The translations under genes were made by a program, and so were the position numbers. Shown here piece by piece: positions 19,742 through 31,449 of a DNA stretch of 64,000 nt. The DNA comes from Closterium sp. Naga37s-1 (lineage: Eukaryota > Streptophyta > Zygnematophyceae > Desmidiales > Closteriaceae): assembly GCA_947471745.1 (NCBI GenBank), contig CANJKZ010000064.1:612001-676000 (forward strand), written 5' to 3'. Numbering within the stretch: the stretch's first letter is position 1; each line of letters starts with the position of its first letter. The notes under the pieces were generated by a model that searched no databases, was not told where the DNA came from, and was given only the letters and a program-made list of their open reading frames with translations.

Positions 19742-21765
19742 AAGTGCAGTGAGCGGCAATGGTGGGGGCCTGAATCCCCCAGGGTAAGTGCAGTGAGCGG
19801 CAATGGAGGGGGCCTGAATCCCCCAGGGTAAGTGCAGTGAGCGGCAATGGTGGGGGCCTGAATCCCCCAGGGTAAGTGCAGTGAGCGGCAATGGTAGGGG
19901 CCTGAATCCCCCAGGGTAAGTGCAGTGAGCGGCAATGGTGGGGGCCTGAATCCCCCAGGGTAAGTGCAGTGAGCGGCAATGGAGGGGGCCTGAATCCCCC
20001 AGGGTAAGTGCAGTGAGCGGCGATGGTGGGGGCCTGAATCCCCCAGGGTAAGTGCAGTGAGCGGCAATGGTGGGGGCCTGAATCCCCCAGGGTAAGTGCA
20101 GTGAGCGGCAATGGTGGGGGCCTGAATCCCCCAGGGTAAGTGCAGTGAGCGGCAATGGTGGGGGCCTGAATCCCCCAGGGTAAGTGCAGTGAGCGGCAAT
20201 GGTGGGGGCCTGAATCCCCCAGGGTAAGTGCAGTGAGCGGCAATGGTGGGGGCCTGAATCCCCCAGGGTAAGTGCAGTGAGCGGCAATGGTGGGGGCCTG
20301 AATCCCCCAGGGTAAGTGCAGTGAGCGGCAATGGTGGGGGCCTGAATCCCCCAGGGTAAGTGCAGTGAGCGGCGATGGTGGGGGCCTGAATCCCCCAGGG
20401 TAAGTGCAGTGAGCGGCAATGGTGGGGGCCTGAATCCCCCAGGGTAAGTGCAGTGAGCGGCATTGGTGGGGGCCTGAATCCCCCAGGGTAAGTGCAGTGA
20501 GCGGCAATGGTGGGGGCCTGAATCCCCCAGGGTAAGTGCAGTGAGCGGCAATGGTGGGGGCCTGAATCCCCCAGGGTAAGTGCAGTGAGCGGCAATGGTG
20601 GGGGGCTGAATCCCCCAGGGTAAGTGCAGTGAGCGGCACTGGTGGGGGCCTGAATCCCCCAGGGTAAGTGCAGTGAGCGGCACTGGTGGGGGCCTGAATC
20701 CCCCAGGGTAAGTGCAGTGAGCGGCAATGGTGGGGGCCTGAATCCCCCAGGGTAAGTGCAGTGAGCGGCAATGGTGGGTGCCTGAATCCCCCAGGGTAAG
20801 TGCAGTGAGCGGCAATGGTGGGGGCCTGAATCCCCCAGGGTAAGTGCAGTGAGCGGCAATGGTGGGGGCCTGAATCCCCCAGGGTAAGTGCAGTGAGCGG
20901 CAATGGTGGGGGCCTGAATCCCCCAGGGTAAGTGCAGTGAGCGGCAATGGTGGGGGCCTGAATCCCCCAGGGTAAGTGCAGTGAGCGGCAATGGTGGGGG
21001 CCTGAATCCCCCAGGGTAAGTGCAGTGAGCGGCAATGGTGGGGGCCTGAATCCCCCAGGGTAAGTGCAGTGAGCGGCAATGGTGGGGGCCTGAATCCCCC
21101 AGGGTAAGTGCAGTGAGCGGCAATGGTTGGGGCCTGAATCCCCCAGGGTAAGTGCAGTGAGCGGCAATGGTGGGGGCCTGAACCCCCCAGGGTAAGTGCA
21201 GTGAGCGGCAATGGTGGGGGCCTGAATCCCCCAGGGTAAGTGCAGTGAGCGGCAATGGTGGGGGCCTGAATCCCCCAGGGTAAGTGCAGTGAGCGGCAAT
21301 GGTGGGGGCCTGAATCCCCCAGGGTAAGTGCAGTGAGCGGCAATGGTGGGGGCCTGAATCCCCCAGGGTAAGTGCAGTGAGCGGCAATGGTGGGGGCCTG
21401 AATCCCCCAGGGTAAGTGCAGTGAGCGGCAATGGTGGGGGCCTGAACCCCCCAGGGTAAGTGCAGTGAGCGGCAATGGTGGGGGCCTGAATCCCCCAGGG
21501 TAAGTGCAGTGAGCGGCAATGGTGGGGGCCTGAATCCCCCAGGGTAAGTGCAGTGAGCGGCAATGGTGGGGGCCTGAATCCCCCAGGGTAAGTGCAGTGA
21601 GCGGCAATGGTGGGGGCCTGAATCCCCCAGGGTAAGTGCAGTGAGCGGCAATGGTGGGGGCCTGAATCCCCCAGGGTAAGTGCAGTGAGCGGCAATGGTG
21701 GGGGCCTGAATCCCCCAGGGTAAGTGCAGTGAGCGGCACTGGTGGGGGCCTGAATTCTCCAGGGT
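19742..21765. repeat. 44-bp minisatellite, 46 units
   Basis: Each unit contains AAGTGCAGTGAGCGG, then CAATGGTGG, then GGGGGCCTGAATCCCCC, then AGGGT. The first and last AAGTGCAG are 1980 bases apart, exactly 45 periods, so there is no net insertion or deletion. Units differ only by scattered substitutions (CAATGG, CACTGG, CGATGG, GGAGGG). GGGGG...CCCCC can form a hairpin in every unit. Because 44 is not a multiple of three and no frame has a stop, all three minus-strand frames stay open with a 44-residue repeat. I regard these as by-products and not as a protein. Confidence 0.95.
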
Positions 21766-22695
21766 AAGTGCAGGCTGAATTCCTTGAGTGGTAAAGTGAG
21801 GTGGAAGGGGGCTGAAACCCCCTGGGTACAGTTTGGGATAATTCCAGTGTAGTATGATACAGCGGTATTATACGGTGTGGTATGATGCAGCGGGGTCTGA
21901 TATAGGTGGAGTGATACAGGTGGTGTGATACAGTGTGTTATCATAGGGTTTGGTGTGATTCAGTGTGGCATGATGCAGCCAGGTTGGATGCACAGTGGTA
22001 TGATACAGTGTAGCTTGTTACTGTGTGACATACTGGGGTGTGCCATTGTATGGCATGGTGTGGCATGTCATTTTGTGGCATGGCATGGTGTGGCATGTCA
22101 TTTTGTGGCATGGCATGGTGTGGCATGTTATTTTGTGGCATGGCATGGTGTGGCATGGCATGTCATTTGGTGGCATGGCATGGTGTGGCATGTCATTTGG
22201 TGGCATGGCATGGTGTGGCATGATAGCATGCCATATCCAGGCTGGCAGCATCTGGAGGGCAGTGGAGCACGATGGAAGGCAAGGAAGACAGTGTGGGAGG
22301 GAAGAGGAGGGAAGTGGGGTCGGGGAGTGGAGGTGTGCCATGCGGCAAGCATGGCTGCCTCACCTGCCAAGCCCTTCCTATGCGTTGACGCAGAGGGAAG
22401 AGGAGGGAAGAGGGGCTGGGTTGGGGAGTGGAGGTGTGCAATATGGCAAGCATGGTTGAGCGCAGAATGAGTACAGATGCTGTGGTTCACTATGTACATT
22501 TTTGTAGAATATACCTAGATGTCAAAAGCTGTGTGTGTATGCCTTTTATAAACCTGCAGAATGTCAGTGAGAAGTATTTCACTTGGAATTATTATCTCGA
22601 CTACTTTGTTTTGTTAACAGATTGTGATAATTTAACCTTTTTGCGCGTGATACCAGTAAGTGTTCTTCAAGTATTCTGGGTTCATACCCCGGAGT
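21766..22695. repeat. Degenerate satellite region
   Basis: 21840-22030 is made of loose TGATACAGTG-like units. 22055-22225 is a ~31-bp tandem of TGGCATGGCATGGTGTGGCATGTCATTT. A ~60-bp segment with GGGGAGTGGAGGTGTGC and GGCAAGCATGG occurs twice (about 22296-22353 and 22397-22456). From 22460 the sequence is AT-richer and unassigned. Confidence 0.7.
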
Positions 22696-23381
22696 CAGGC
22701 CTGTCGTTTCGTTTTGGGCCCCCCGGACAAATCAGGGGGCCCGGCATGTATGACCCTGTATTTAGCAGGGCTGGGGCGAATCTCGGCCCTTCAGGCTTCA
22801 GGGCTGGAAAAATTTTCTCCCTTGAATCAGGTTTGGCGCGGAAAATTTTGGAGCCTCATTTCAATACCAAGGTAACAACTACGTCTGAGATGAACCACAA
22901 CAAGCAAACACGACAGAGAATTAGTTAGCGTCATATCACTACGCACGCTTTGCAGGCTTCCTAGCCTTTGCAGAACTGATGATCTTGTGCACTTCTACCC
23001 ACTCCACCACAGGATAGTTCTTGTGCACTTCTACCCAACTTTAACCGTCTACCCACTCCACAGAGAGCGAGCTATGATTGGCTCAAGCACAAGTTCTAGG
23101 TTGAGTTGAATTTGGGCCCAACCACGCAACTCGAAATTTGCCAGGTTGGATGCAATCAGGTTAGAAACGAAGGGGAGAGGAGAGTGGAGGAGTGTTGGGG
23201 GGGGGGGAGGGGGGGGGAAGGGGGGGTTCGAAGGATTTTGTTCCAGGGCTCGCCTAAAATCTACCCTTTACACACCAGGCCTAAGCCCGAAATCAGCCCT
23301 GTAAAGAATCAGGGCCAGAATATTTCCAACCCATCAATTTCAAGGTCCAGCAGGGCAAACGCCCTGCAAGCGACAGCCCTG
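22696..23381. mobile_element. Second hAT-type MITE
   Basis: A 686-bp element. The left end is CAGGCCTGTCG and the right end in complement is CAGGGCTGTCG (one mismatch). A perfect 8-bp target duplication CCCGGAGT flanks it (22688-22695 and 23382-23389). The interior is rich in AGGGC/GCCCT words and has a G run near 23200. It has no transposase frame. The ends are those of the MITE at 4245-4762, so both belong to one family. Confidence 0.82.
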
Positions 23382-23389
23382 CCCGGAGT

Positions 23390-23608
23390 GTATTGAGTCG
23401 GCACGACCTGACTGGCAGAGCACGTAAAGCAAAACCCTTGGTTTTCCCATTTGGATTAGGGCAAACGTGTGGTTTTGTAGTTTTCGGCTTTCCCAGCCAG
23501 CTCTACAAACGAGAGCCGTAGCCGATCTTGAGCTCTCCGTTGAGCTCTATTGACGGAAGGAGATCTCTCAGTCTCGGTCTTGCTGCTCGTTCGAACGTTA
23601 CGCCCGCC
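23390..23608 (+). promoter_or_regulatory. Probable promoter and 5' UTR of the cyclophilin gene
   Basis: This 219-bp stretch lies between the MITE and the cyclophilin ATG. I see no clear TATA box. The MITE therefore sits within about 230 bp of the start codon and may affect expression. Confidence 0.35.
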
Positions 23609-26600
23609 ATGGGGAGATCAGAGAACCCGCGGGTGTTTTTCGATATATCAATGAGCGGGAATAAGGCTCAGCGTGTTGTGATGGAGGTGCGGTCAAGGTT
23701 CCAATTTCGCTTTTCGATATGCTCGCCGCTTGTTGTAATTCTCCTTGCTGCCAGCCTTTCATTGGGTCCGGACTTTCGGGTCGATTTTAAAGTCAACTCA
23801 TTTTTCTCCTGGCTCTCGATCAGTGATCCTTTCTCATGTATTTTCCCATTCGCGGCCATCGCGGTAACTCTCTCTGAGCGCTTGACCGACATTGAGCTCC
23901 ATTAACCCTCCGCTACCTCGCAGCTATTCGCGGATGTGGTGCCGCGTACAGCGGAGAACTTCAGAGCGCTTTGCACGGGTACGTCCGTTTCTCCCTTTGC
24001 TACGATCTGGTTTCATGGTGGTCACGATAACAGTCGGATCGCCACATTTTATCAATGGTTACCAGCTAGCTTTTCGCGTCCGTGAAATAGCGCGCTCCTC
24101 TCCCTCTCCCCAAGTTCCTCCCCCCCTACCTTCTTCCCCTCCCACCCGCTTTTCTTCCTACCGCGACCTTGTTAAAATGCGCCATGACATTACAATTCAT
24201 TATCCTGACATGCGTTGTTGCATCTGACCTACTGTCTGTACTCTTTGCGGGTCAACGCGCGTGGCAGGGGAGATGGGAGAGGGCAAGTTCACGCGCAAGC
24301 CGCTCCATTTCAAGGGCACCGTCTTCCACCGCGTCATCCCGGGCTTCATGGCGCAGGTGCGCTCGCTCTCCCGCCCTCCTTAATGGCACAGCTGCATTCG
24401 TTTTCAATTACTCCCTGCCTTCGTTTTCATTCCCGTTCCCGTCCCCTCTCCCAGCCCCTCTCGTCGTCTACCTCAATATCAAGTAGCCCGTTCTGTGTCC
24501 TGTCATCGGTTCAAACAGCGAGTCCCCTTCCACATCCCCCTCCTCCATTCCCCCTCTTGCTCTCCCTCCCGGTGCCTCCGTGTGCGTACGCCGTCGGGCT
24601 CCCTCAGGGCGGCGATTTCAGCAACAAGGACGGTACGTCCTTTCCGTTTTCCTTTCCGACCGCGCTCATGATTCTCATCCCCCTCTCCGCCTTCGCGTCA
24701 ATTTGCCGTCAAAAGCCCGAACCACTCACTGTTCACCGTTATGATCGCCGCTCGGATCGACGCGCCACGGATCACGTGCTCACTCGCTCACGTGCTCACT
24801 CGCTCACGTGCTCACTCGCTCACGTGCTCACTCGCTCACATGCTCGAACCTGAGTTTTGGGGCCCTGTGACTGTGACCTATTAATATTGTTCTCAATCGT
24901 TCCTTCCGCCATTGTTTTCCCCTGGTCCCCTTTCCAAAACCCCTCCCCGCACATACACATGCGCGCCCGCAAACTGGCCACGGTGAAAACAACTGCTGGT
25001 GGTTCAGGCACGGGAGGAGAGAGCATTTATGGCGGCAAGTTTGCAGGTCAGTCAGACCGCGTGCCTCGCTCATTGCATCCCTGACCCCCTTCCCTTCGGA
25101 AATGCCTAGCTTTTTGCTGTAATTTATACCCGCGCACTATGCATCCGCGCACCACGTACCCGCGCACTATGCATCCGCGCACCTCGTACCCGCGCACTAT
25201 GCATCCGCGCACCACGTACCCGCGCACCCTGCCTTGCGTATGCCGTTGACCCGGTTGGCGAGAGCTATTCTTTCGCGCTCCCATGCATCCACTGTTCCAT
25301 TCCATTCCCTGCCTTGCATCCCCCGCCCCCACGCCCCCCACCCCCCCCCCTCCCCACCCCTTCTCCTCTCCCCGCTCTCCTCCCCTCCTCAACCCTCCCT
25401 CCTCTCCTCCCGCTCCCCTCTCCACTCACACTCCACTCCGCCCGATCCCCCGTCCCCCACTCCCCCTTCCTCCGCGTGCGGGCTGCGTTCTCCCGTTTTC
25501 CACCAAACCCCAACGGCAGACGAGAGCTTCAAGCTGCCGCACGCGGCGGCGGGAACTCTGTCCATGGCGAACGCGGGCCCCAACACGAACGGCAGCCAGT
25601 TCTTCCTCACCTTCAAGGCCACCCCGCACCTTGATGGGTGCGTTGTAGGCCGGGGGAAGGGGGAGCGAGGGGGAGAGAGAGGGGGAGAGAGATGGGGAGA
25701 GAGAGGGAGAGAGAAGGGGAGAGAGAAGGGGAGAGAGAAGGGGAGAGAGAAGGGGAGAGGGAAGGAGAGAGAGGAGGAGAGAAGGAAAGTGAGAGAGTGA
25801 GAGGGAGAGGCTGGGAAATTGAGAGCAGTGAGAGACGGACGGGGAGGAGGTGGGGAGCGGGGAGGAGAGCTGTGGCACGTCTGAGACTGAATCTGTTTTG
25901 CCTGACCGTTTCCCAGCCCACCAGCACCATCCCGCTGTTCTTGATTTGCGTTCTTCCCCCTCTTCCCCCATCGCTCCTCTTCCCTCTTTCTCCCTTTCCC
26001 CTCCGCGGCCCCTTCCCCCCCTCACCCCCGGCTAGCGTCTCCCGTTTTCCAAGCACCCCCCCGTCCCCCCCACCATCCCACCATCTTTTCCCCCTCCCTC
26101 GCGTGCGCAACAAGCACGTGGTTTTTGGGCGAGTGGTGGAGAGGGAATGGAGGTGGTGCGAGCCATGGAGAGCCAGCCCACACGGTTGAGTGCCTTGCAC
26201 TTCCGCTTCCTCACCACTCATCCCCCTCTTTCCACTTCCTTCCTCTTCCCTTTTCCTTCCCCCATACCCCCTCCCCTCCCCCAATCCCCCCCTTGGACCC
26301 CCATCCCTCCCCCTTTCCCTCTTCCCGCTCCCCTCTCCACCTTTCCGCTCGTTGCCTCCGCAGCAAGCACGTGGTGTTCGGGCAAGTGGTGGAGGGGATG
26401 GAGGTGGTGCGAGCTATAGAGAGCCAGCCCATGGGAGACAGGGACCGCCCCGTCTTCCCCATCAAAATCACCAAGTGCGGCCAGCTGCCTGCTGCTGCTG
26501 CTGGCGGCGAAAAGAGTGGGAAGAGCGGGAAGAAGGCGCGCGGAGAGGAGAAGGAGAAAGTGGAGGAGGGGGACGAGGAGGATGATGAGGGTGGGAAGGG

Positions 26601-29600
26601 AGGGAAGGGCGGGAAGAGCGGGAAAGGGGAGGAGAAAGGGAAGGAGGAGAAAGGGAAGAAGCGGCGGCGGGGGGAGAGTTCTGAGGAAGTGAGTGAGGAG
26701 GAGGAGGAGGAGGAGGATGAGGAGGAGGAAGAGGAGGAGAAGGGACGTAGCAAGGGAAAGAAGAAGAAGAGTGGTGGGAAGGGAGGTGGCAGTAAGGGGA
26801 AGGGTAAGAAGGCGAAGAAGGGAAAACAAGGGACGAAGAAGAAGCGTGGGAAGGACGGTGGGAAGCGTGGGAGTAAGAGGAGGAGAAAGGATGAGTCTAG
26901 CAGTGACGACAGTAGCGAGAGTGACTCTGACGAGTCGTCTTCTTCTGATTCCGATGCTAGTTCGGACTCCCAAACCAGCTCGTCAGGCTCGGAAGGCTCG
27001 TCAGATAGCCGAAGCTCAGAGTCAGGCTCGGAATCTGACAGCAGCAGCTCTGATGGGAGTGAGAGGAAGAGGAAAAAGGGAAAGGGGAAGAGGGTTGGGA
27101 AGGGGAAGGCTCGTGGAAAGGGGGCTGGTAAGAAGGAAGATGAAAGGAAGGGGAAGGGGTCCGGGAAGGGCAAGGGGAGCGAGGGAGGGGATAAAATTAA
27201 GGGGAAAGGGAAGCATGGGAGTGGGAGGAAGGATGACGATGATTGGGAGGTGAATGAGGAGGAAGAAGGGAAGGGGAATGGGAAGGGGAAGGATAAGGAG
27301 AAGGGGGAGGGGAAGGATAAGGAGAAGGGGGAGGGGAAGGGGAGGGAGAAGGAAAAGGAGAAGGGGAAGAAGGCAGGGAAGGGCGAGGAGATGGGAGATG
27401 GCAAGGAGGGGAAATTGAAGGTGCAGGGGTCGAAGGGTAAGGGGCAAGAGGAGGATGAGAGTGAGGATGAGCAGAGGAAGGGGAAGGGGCGAGGTCGGGG
27501 AAAGGAGGTGGAGGGAGAGGAGGGGAAGAAGGGAACGAAGCAGGTCCAGGAGAAGGGCAGAGGCAAAGGGGAGAAGGAAGGGCGAGGAGGAAAGGGCAAG
27601 GGAGGGAGCACGCGCAAGGGGAAGAAGAAGAGGTATGATAGGTGGGAGTGGAAGGTGAAGACCTTTAGAGGCGCCTTAATAGAAGTGGTACGTTAGGTGG
27701 GATGGGAAGGTGAAGGAATGTGGTGGTGGGTGCTTTGACGCAGACTCTGTACTTGTATTGTATGGCATTGCCAGGTAGGCTGTTAGAGTCACACGCACTG
27801 TGCACGCTGTCAGGTTTTGGTTTGCATAGCCAACTGCTTGAATGCTCTGAGGTGCGCTCTCAAGTGAGCTCTCAAGTGCTGTGGTTAGACTTGTCTGTGG
27901 GAAAGCAAGCTGGGTTCGTGGCGTGGTGGTGTGTGTGTGTGGCGCTGTAGAGGCGAGGCTCACATGGTCAAGTGCTCTCTCAGGTGCTGATACTGCGGAG
28001 TCGTGCCTCCCTATACGGTGTTGTGTGTTGCCATATGGTCCTGTGTGTTGCTGTATGGTGCTGTGTGGTGCTGATGGTCCTGTGTGGTGCTGCGTTGCAG
28101 TAAGTACTCGGACGAGGAGGAGTCAGACAGTGGTGCATCCAGATCGTCTAGCGAGAGCAGCAGCAGCAGTGAGGACGAGGAGGAAGAAGAGAAGCCACCT
28201 CGCAAGGACAAGGGTGAGTCAAAAGACAGGAAGAGGCGGGGGGAAAGGATGGGGGTGGGGGGGAGTGGGGGGGAGTGGTGCATCCAGATCGTCTAGCGAG
28301 AGCAGCAGCAGCAGCAGTGAGGACGAGGAGGAAGAGAGGCCGTCTCGCAAGGGCAAGGGTGAGCCAAAAGACAGGAAGAGGAGTGGGGGTAGGGTCGGAT
28401 AAGAGATTATGGTTGTTTGAGACGTCATGAAGCCCTGGATTGTGCAGGGTTTAGGGTGTGCGGATGGGGAGGGGAGGGGGAGGGGAAGAAAGGGGGGAGG
28501 GGGAGGGGAAGGGCGGGGAGGAGGAGGATGGGGATGCGGATGGGAGGGGAAGAGTGGGGGTAAGCATGGGAATGAAGAGGTTGCCAGTTGCACTCTTCGC
28601 ACTGTGAACTACCTGCTCTGCTGCTAGTTGTTGCTTCCTCATCTCTAGCTCCCTGGCCTTCATTATGCGCTTCTGACTGCTTTCTTGCCCTACATTGTGT
28701 TGCGGACTGTGGTGTGCTGTGTGATGCTTTGCTGTGCGGTGTGTTTCTGTGCTGTGCTGGTGTTTAATTCCAATGGACTGGGTGGTGCTGGTGTGCAGGA
28801 AAGGGCCACGGGGTCAAAAAGGCTGAGCAGGAGTCGGGAAAGCGAGACGGGAAGGAGAAGGGTGATAAGGGAAAGAGCAGTCAGAAGAATCGAGCAGAGA
28901 GGAAGGAGAGCAGTGGCGGGCGCAAACCCCAGGCACAAGAGATAGAGGCAGAGCGTGAGGCAGAGCGTGAGGAGGAAGGTGGGAAAAGGAAGGGCAGAAA
29001 GCACTTGGGGAAGGTCGATGCAGACACAAGGGAGGACGGAGTGGGTGATGGGGGGGATGATGGAAAGGCAGAGGCGAGGAGAGAGGAGGCGGGTAGCGAT
29101 AGCGACAAGCCAAGAGGGAGAGCTGGGAGAGAGGATCAGGAGACTGCTGTTGAGAAGAAGGCAAAGAGGAAGGGGAGTGACAGGATGAAAGGGGATGATG
29201 GTGGCAGGGGTGATGATGTTGTGGAGAAAGAGATTCTGGAGGAGGGTGGAGCGGAGCAGGAAGGAGGTGTGGTGGAAGAGAGGCGTGTAAAGATGAGGGT
29301 TGAGGGAGGAGGCACGGGGAGGCGGGGATTTGGTCGAGGGAACGCTGAGGATAACGAGGAGGAGGAGGAGAAGAAGGAGAAGAAGGGGGAGGACCAGGTG
29401 GAGGAAGAGGATTGGGGTGGGGATGTGGATAGGATGGCAGTGGAGATAGACAGGGGCGTGGATGGAGGAGGAGGAGGAGGAGGAGGACAGGGAGGTAAGG
29501 CGAGGGAGAGAGATGGCGCAAGCAGAGGGAGGTTGCTGAAGAGAAGCAGCGGCGGCACAAGAAGCAGGTCACCTTCCCGCTCTCCCCGCCGCTCCCTCTC

Positions 29601-29855
29601 TCCCAAGAAATACCGCTCCCCTCCTCGCTCGCGCTCGCCTTCCCGCTCCCCGACCCCGCCTCCTGCACGCAAGCGCGCTGCTGGGAGTATGCATGACAGG
29701 CTGGGTGGCAGGCTGGGTTCAGCTCCTGCTGCGGCAGCAGCTGCTGTTGTCGCTGCTGCTGCTGCTGCCGCTGCTGCTGACACTGCCGCTGCTCTTCCAG
29801 CAGGAGTAATCCCGCCTGTTGAAACGCTTACCCCTGCCTCAGCAGCAGGTGGTGA

Positions 29856-29893
<38 letters not shown>

Positions 29894-31449
29894 ATGGTGG
29901 TGAAGCTGGGGGTGGTGGAGGTCCGTTGCGGGTGCGCAAGGGCAGGGGGTTCTCCCAACAGTTTGCCTTTGCTCGCAAGTACCGCACTCCCTCTCCCTCT
30001 CCTGAGCCGCTCCCGCCTGCAAGGTTCAGAGGCAGGGGCTATGGAGGCGGGTATGGGGAGGGCGGCAGGGGGAGGCTTTATGGCCGCAGGTGAGAAGGGG
30101 TCGTGTCGGCAGGCGGTGTTGTCTTGACAGGTAGCATGGGCAGTGCTGCATGTGTGCATGGTGCGATGTGGTCGTTACCTAACATGCGCTGTGCTGTAGT
30201 GGATCTTTTAAACATGCGAAATGGGCTCTATCTACTCATTGCTGAATGAACCCTGAATGCGTGCTGAATGTGATCCAAGCCTCCCGACTATCCCTCCCAT
30301 TCTCTCCCCACCATTGCAGCGAGTATGACGAGCCCAGGGGAGGGGGTGGTAGTGGATGGGGCAGTGGAGGGGGGCGGTACCGGGACCGCAGTGACAGCCC
30401 TCCTCCCCGCAGGAGGAGCCCTGATTGGTCGAGAAGCCCCCCGAGAAGGAGGGGGCAGGGACGGGGCAGGTGAGAGGCCAAGGCGCGGGTATTCACTCGG
30501 TGAATAGGAACTGCAGGAAATGCACTCCAGTGATTGCTCGTTGCTCGTTGCTCAGAGCCGCATGCGGCTCTCTCTCTGCGCGTTCTACTGTTTGATGTGT
30601 GTGCATGATGATTAAGTCACTGGGCTCACCTCACCTTGTCTAGTTGCACACGGAGGGGGATTTGCGAGTATCAGTGCGTGCTCTATTTGCAGTTCCCTTG
30701 CCTCATCTGCCCATAATGTTCCCGCCACCCTAATGACCTGTCTGTCACTCCCTTTACTAGGTACCAGTCTCCTTCCAGCTGCAGCACCTCATTTTGAGGC
30801 GCCTCAAAAGCCCCCCCACCATAACGCCCCCCCCGATCCTAATGTTCCCTCTACCAGGTACCGGTCTCCTTCCAGCCGCAGCACCTCCTACAGTCGTAGC
30901 CGCAGCCGCAGCCGCAGCCGCAGCCGAAGCTACACTCCTCCCCGTGCTCGCACCACTACACGTGCCCGCTCCCCCGGCCTCTCTCGATCCCCCCCTCCCC
31001 GTCGCTCTGCCCGTGACAAACTCACCACTCGCGATGCCAGCCCCCTCAGGGGAGCAGCAGAGACTGCTGTTGGTGGTGGTGGAGGTCTGACCACTGTGAG
31101 GCGGACACGTGGCACTGCAGGATTGGATGGGGATCAGGGAGGAGGTGGTGGTGGCAGGGCAGGCGAGGGGTCGAGCCTTAACGGCACAGGGGTGGCAGGA
31201 GCAGCAGCAGGAGCAGCAGCAGGAGCAGGAGGAGGAGATGGTGGAGTGGGGACAGTAGCTTCCCTGTCTCCTGTGGGAATGAGGTCTCCCAAGGAGACCA
31301 GTGGAGGTGGTTTTGGTTCAGGGAATGCTGCTGATGCAGGTGCTGCTGGTGCTGATGGTGCTGATGGTGAGCGTCCAGTGCGACTGGGTGGCAGGGAGGG
31401 CAGGTTGAGGAGGCAGCGGGAGGATGATGATGAGGATGAGAGTGATTGA
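23609..31449 (+). CDS. SR-type cyclophilin (peptidyl-prolyl isomerase), 11 exons
   Basis: A nuclear proline isomerase thought to act on splicing factors, like plant CYP95/CYP63 and animal PPIG. Exons: 23609-23686, 23924-23978, 24268-24356, 24608-24632, 25008-25046, 25520-25637, 26364-27632, 28101-28213, 28799-30089, 30320-30469, 30858-31449. All phases agree, giving 1272 residues. The isomerase domain is residues 1-~176: [11 protein letters not shown] (R66, F71, Q74), GSQFF (Q122, F124) and KHVVFG. TPHLDG has His where cyclophilin A has Trp, as is usual in SR-cyclophilins. A Lys/Glu-rich region follows, then acidic-serine blocks, then RS repeats ([10 protein letters not shown]) and an acidic end. 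Exons 7, 8 and 11 each have a decayed tandem copy nearby. Exon ends in the repetitive part are less certain. Confidence 0.88.
24772..24846 (+). repeat. 16-bp tandem repeat in cyclophilin intron 4
   Basis: CACGTGCTCACTCGCT recurs about four and a half times inside the intron. Confidence 0.9.
25128..25229 (+). repeat. 30-bp tandem repeat in cyclophilin intron 5
   Basis: About three copies of a unit beginning CCCGCGCACTATGCATCCGC, with small changes. Confidence 0.9.
25645..25815 (+). repeat. Purine (GGGAGA) repeat in cyclophilin intron 6
   Basis: An almost pure A/G run of GGGAGAGAGA-type words just after the donor of exon 6. The minus-strand serine/leucine frames seen here are artefacts of it. 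Confidence 0.9.
26111..26184 (+). pseudogene. Decayed duplicate of cyclophilin exon 7 start
   Basis: Same sequence as the start of exon 7 (26364 on), 253 bp upstream. The acceptor AG has become AA (GCGCAA before CAAGCACG), and two extra bases in GTGGAGAGGGAATGG shift the frame. It cannot act as a normal exon. Confidence 0.85.
28276..28358 (+). pseudogene. Partial duplicate of cyclophilin exon 8
   Basis: Repeats exon 8 from TGGTGCATCC through its donor, 145 bp downstream of the original. It keeps the donor-like GGGTGAGCC and an open frame. In front it has a G run and not a pyrimidine tract, so normal acceptor use is unlikely. Confidence 0.75.
30761..30800 (+). pseudogene. Decayed duplicate of cyclophilin exon 11 start
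   Basis: TACTAG|GTACCAGTCTCC lies 97 bp before the real CTACCAG|GTACCGGTCTCC. In the phase required by exon 10 it hits TGA after about a dozen codons. It has an intact acceptor, so mis-splicing to it would truncate the protein and remove the last RS domain. Confidence 0.75.

Noticed and set aside
19742..21765. CRISPR-like array
   Set aside because: Units are contiguous with no unique spacers, and the setting is a eukaryotic genome.
19684..21944. Three minus-strand frames of 655-751 codons over the minisatellite
   Set aside because: They are the same 44-residue repeat read in three phases of a DNA repeat without stops, and they end in a Copia LTR. No sign of coding selection.
26211..27617. 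468-codon minus-strand frame rich in Ser, Pro and Phe
   Set aside because: It is the antisense of the purine-rich cyclophilin exon 7, whose plus frame fits splice phases and domain order.
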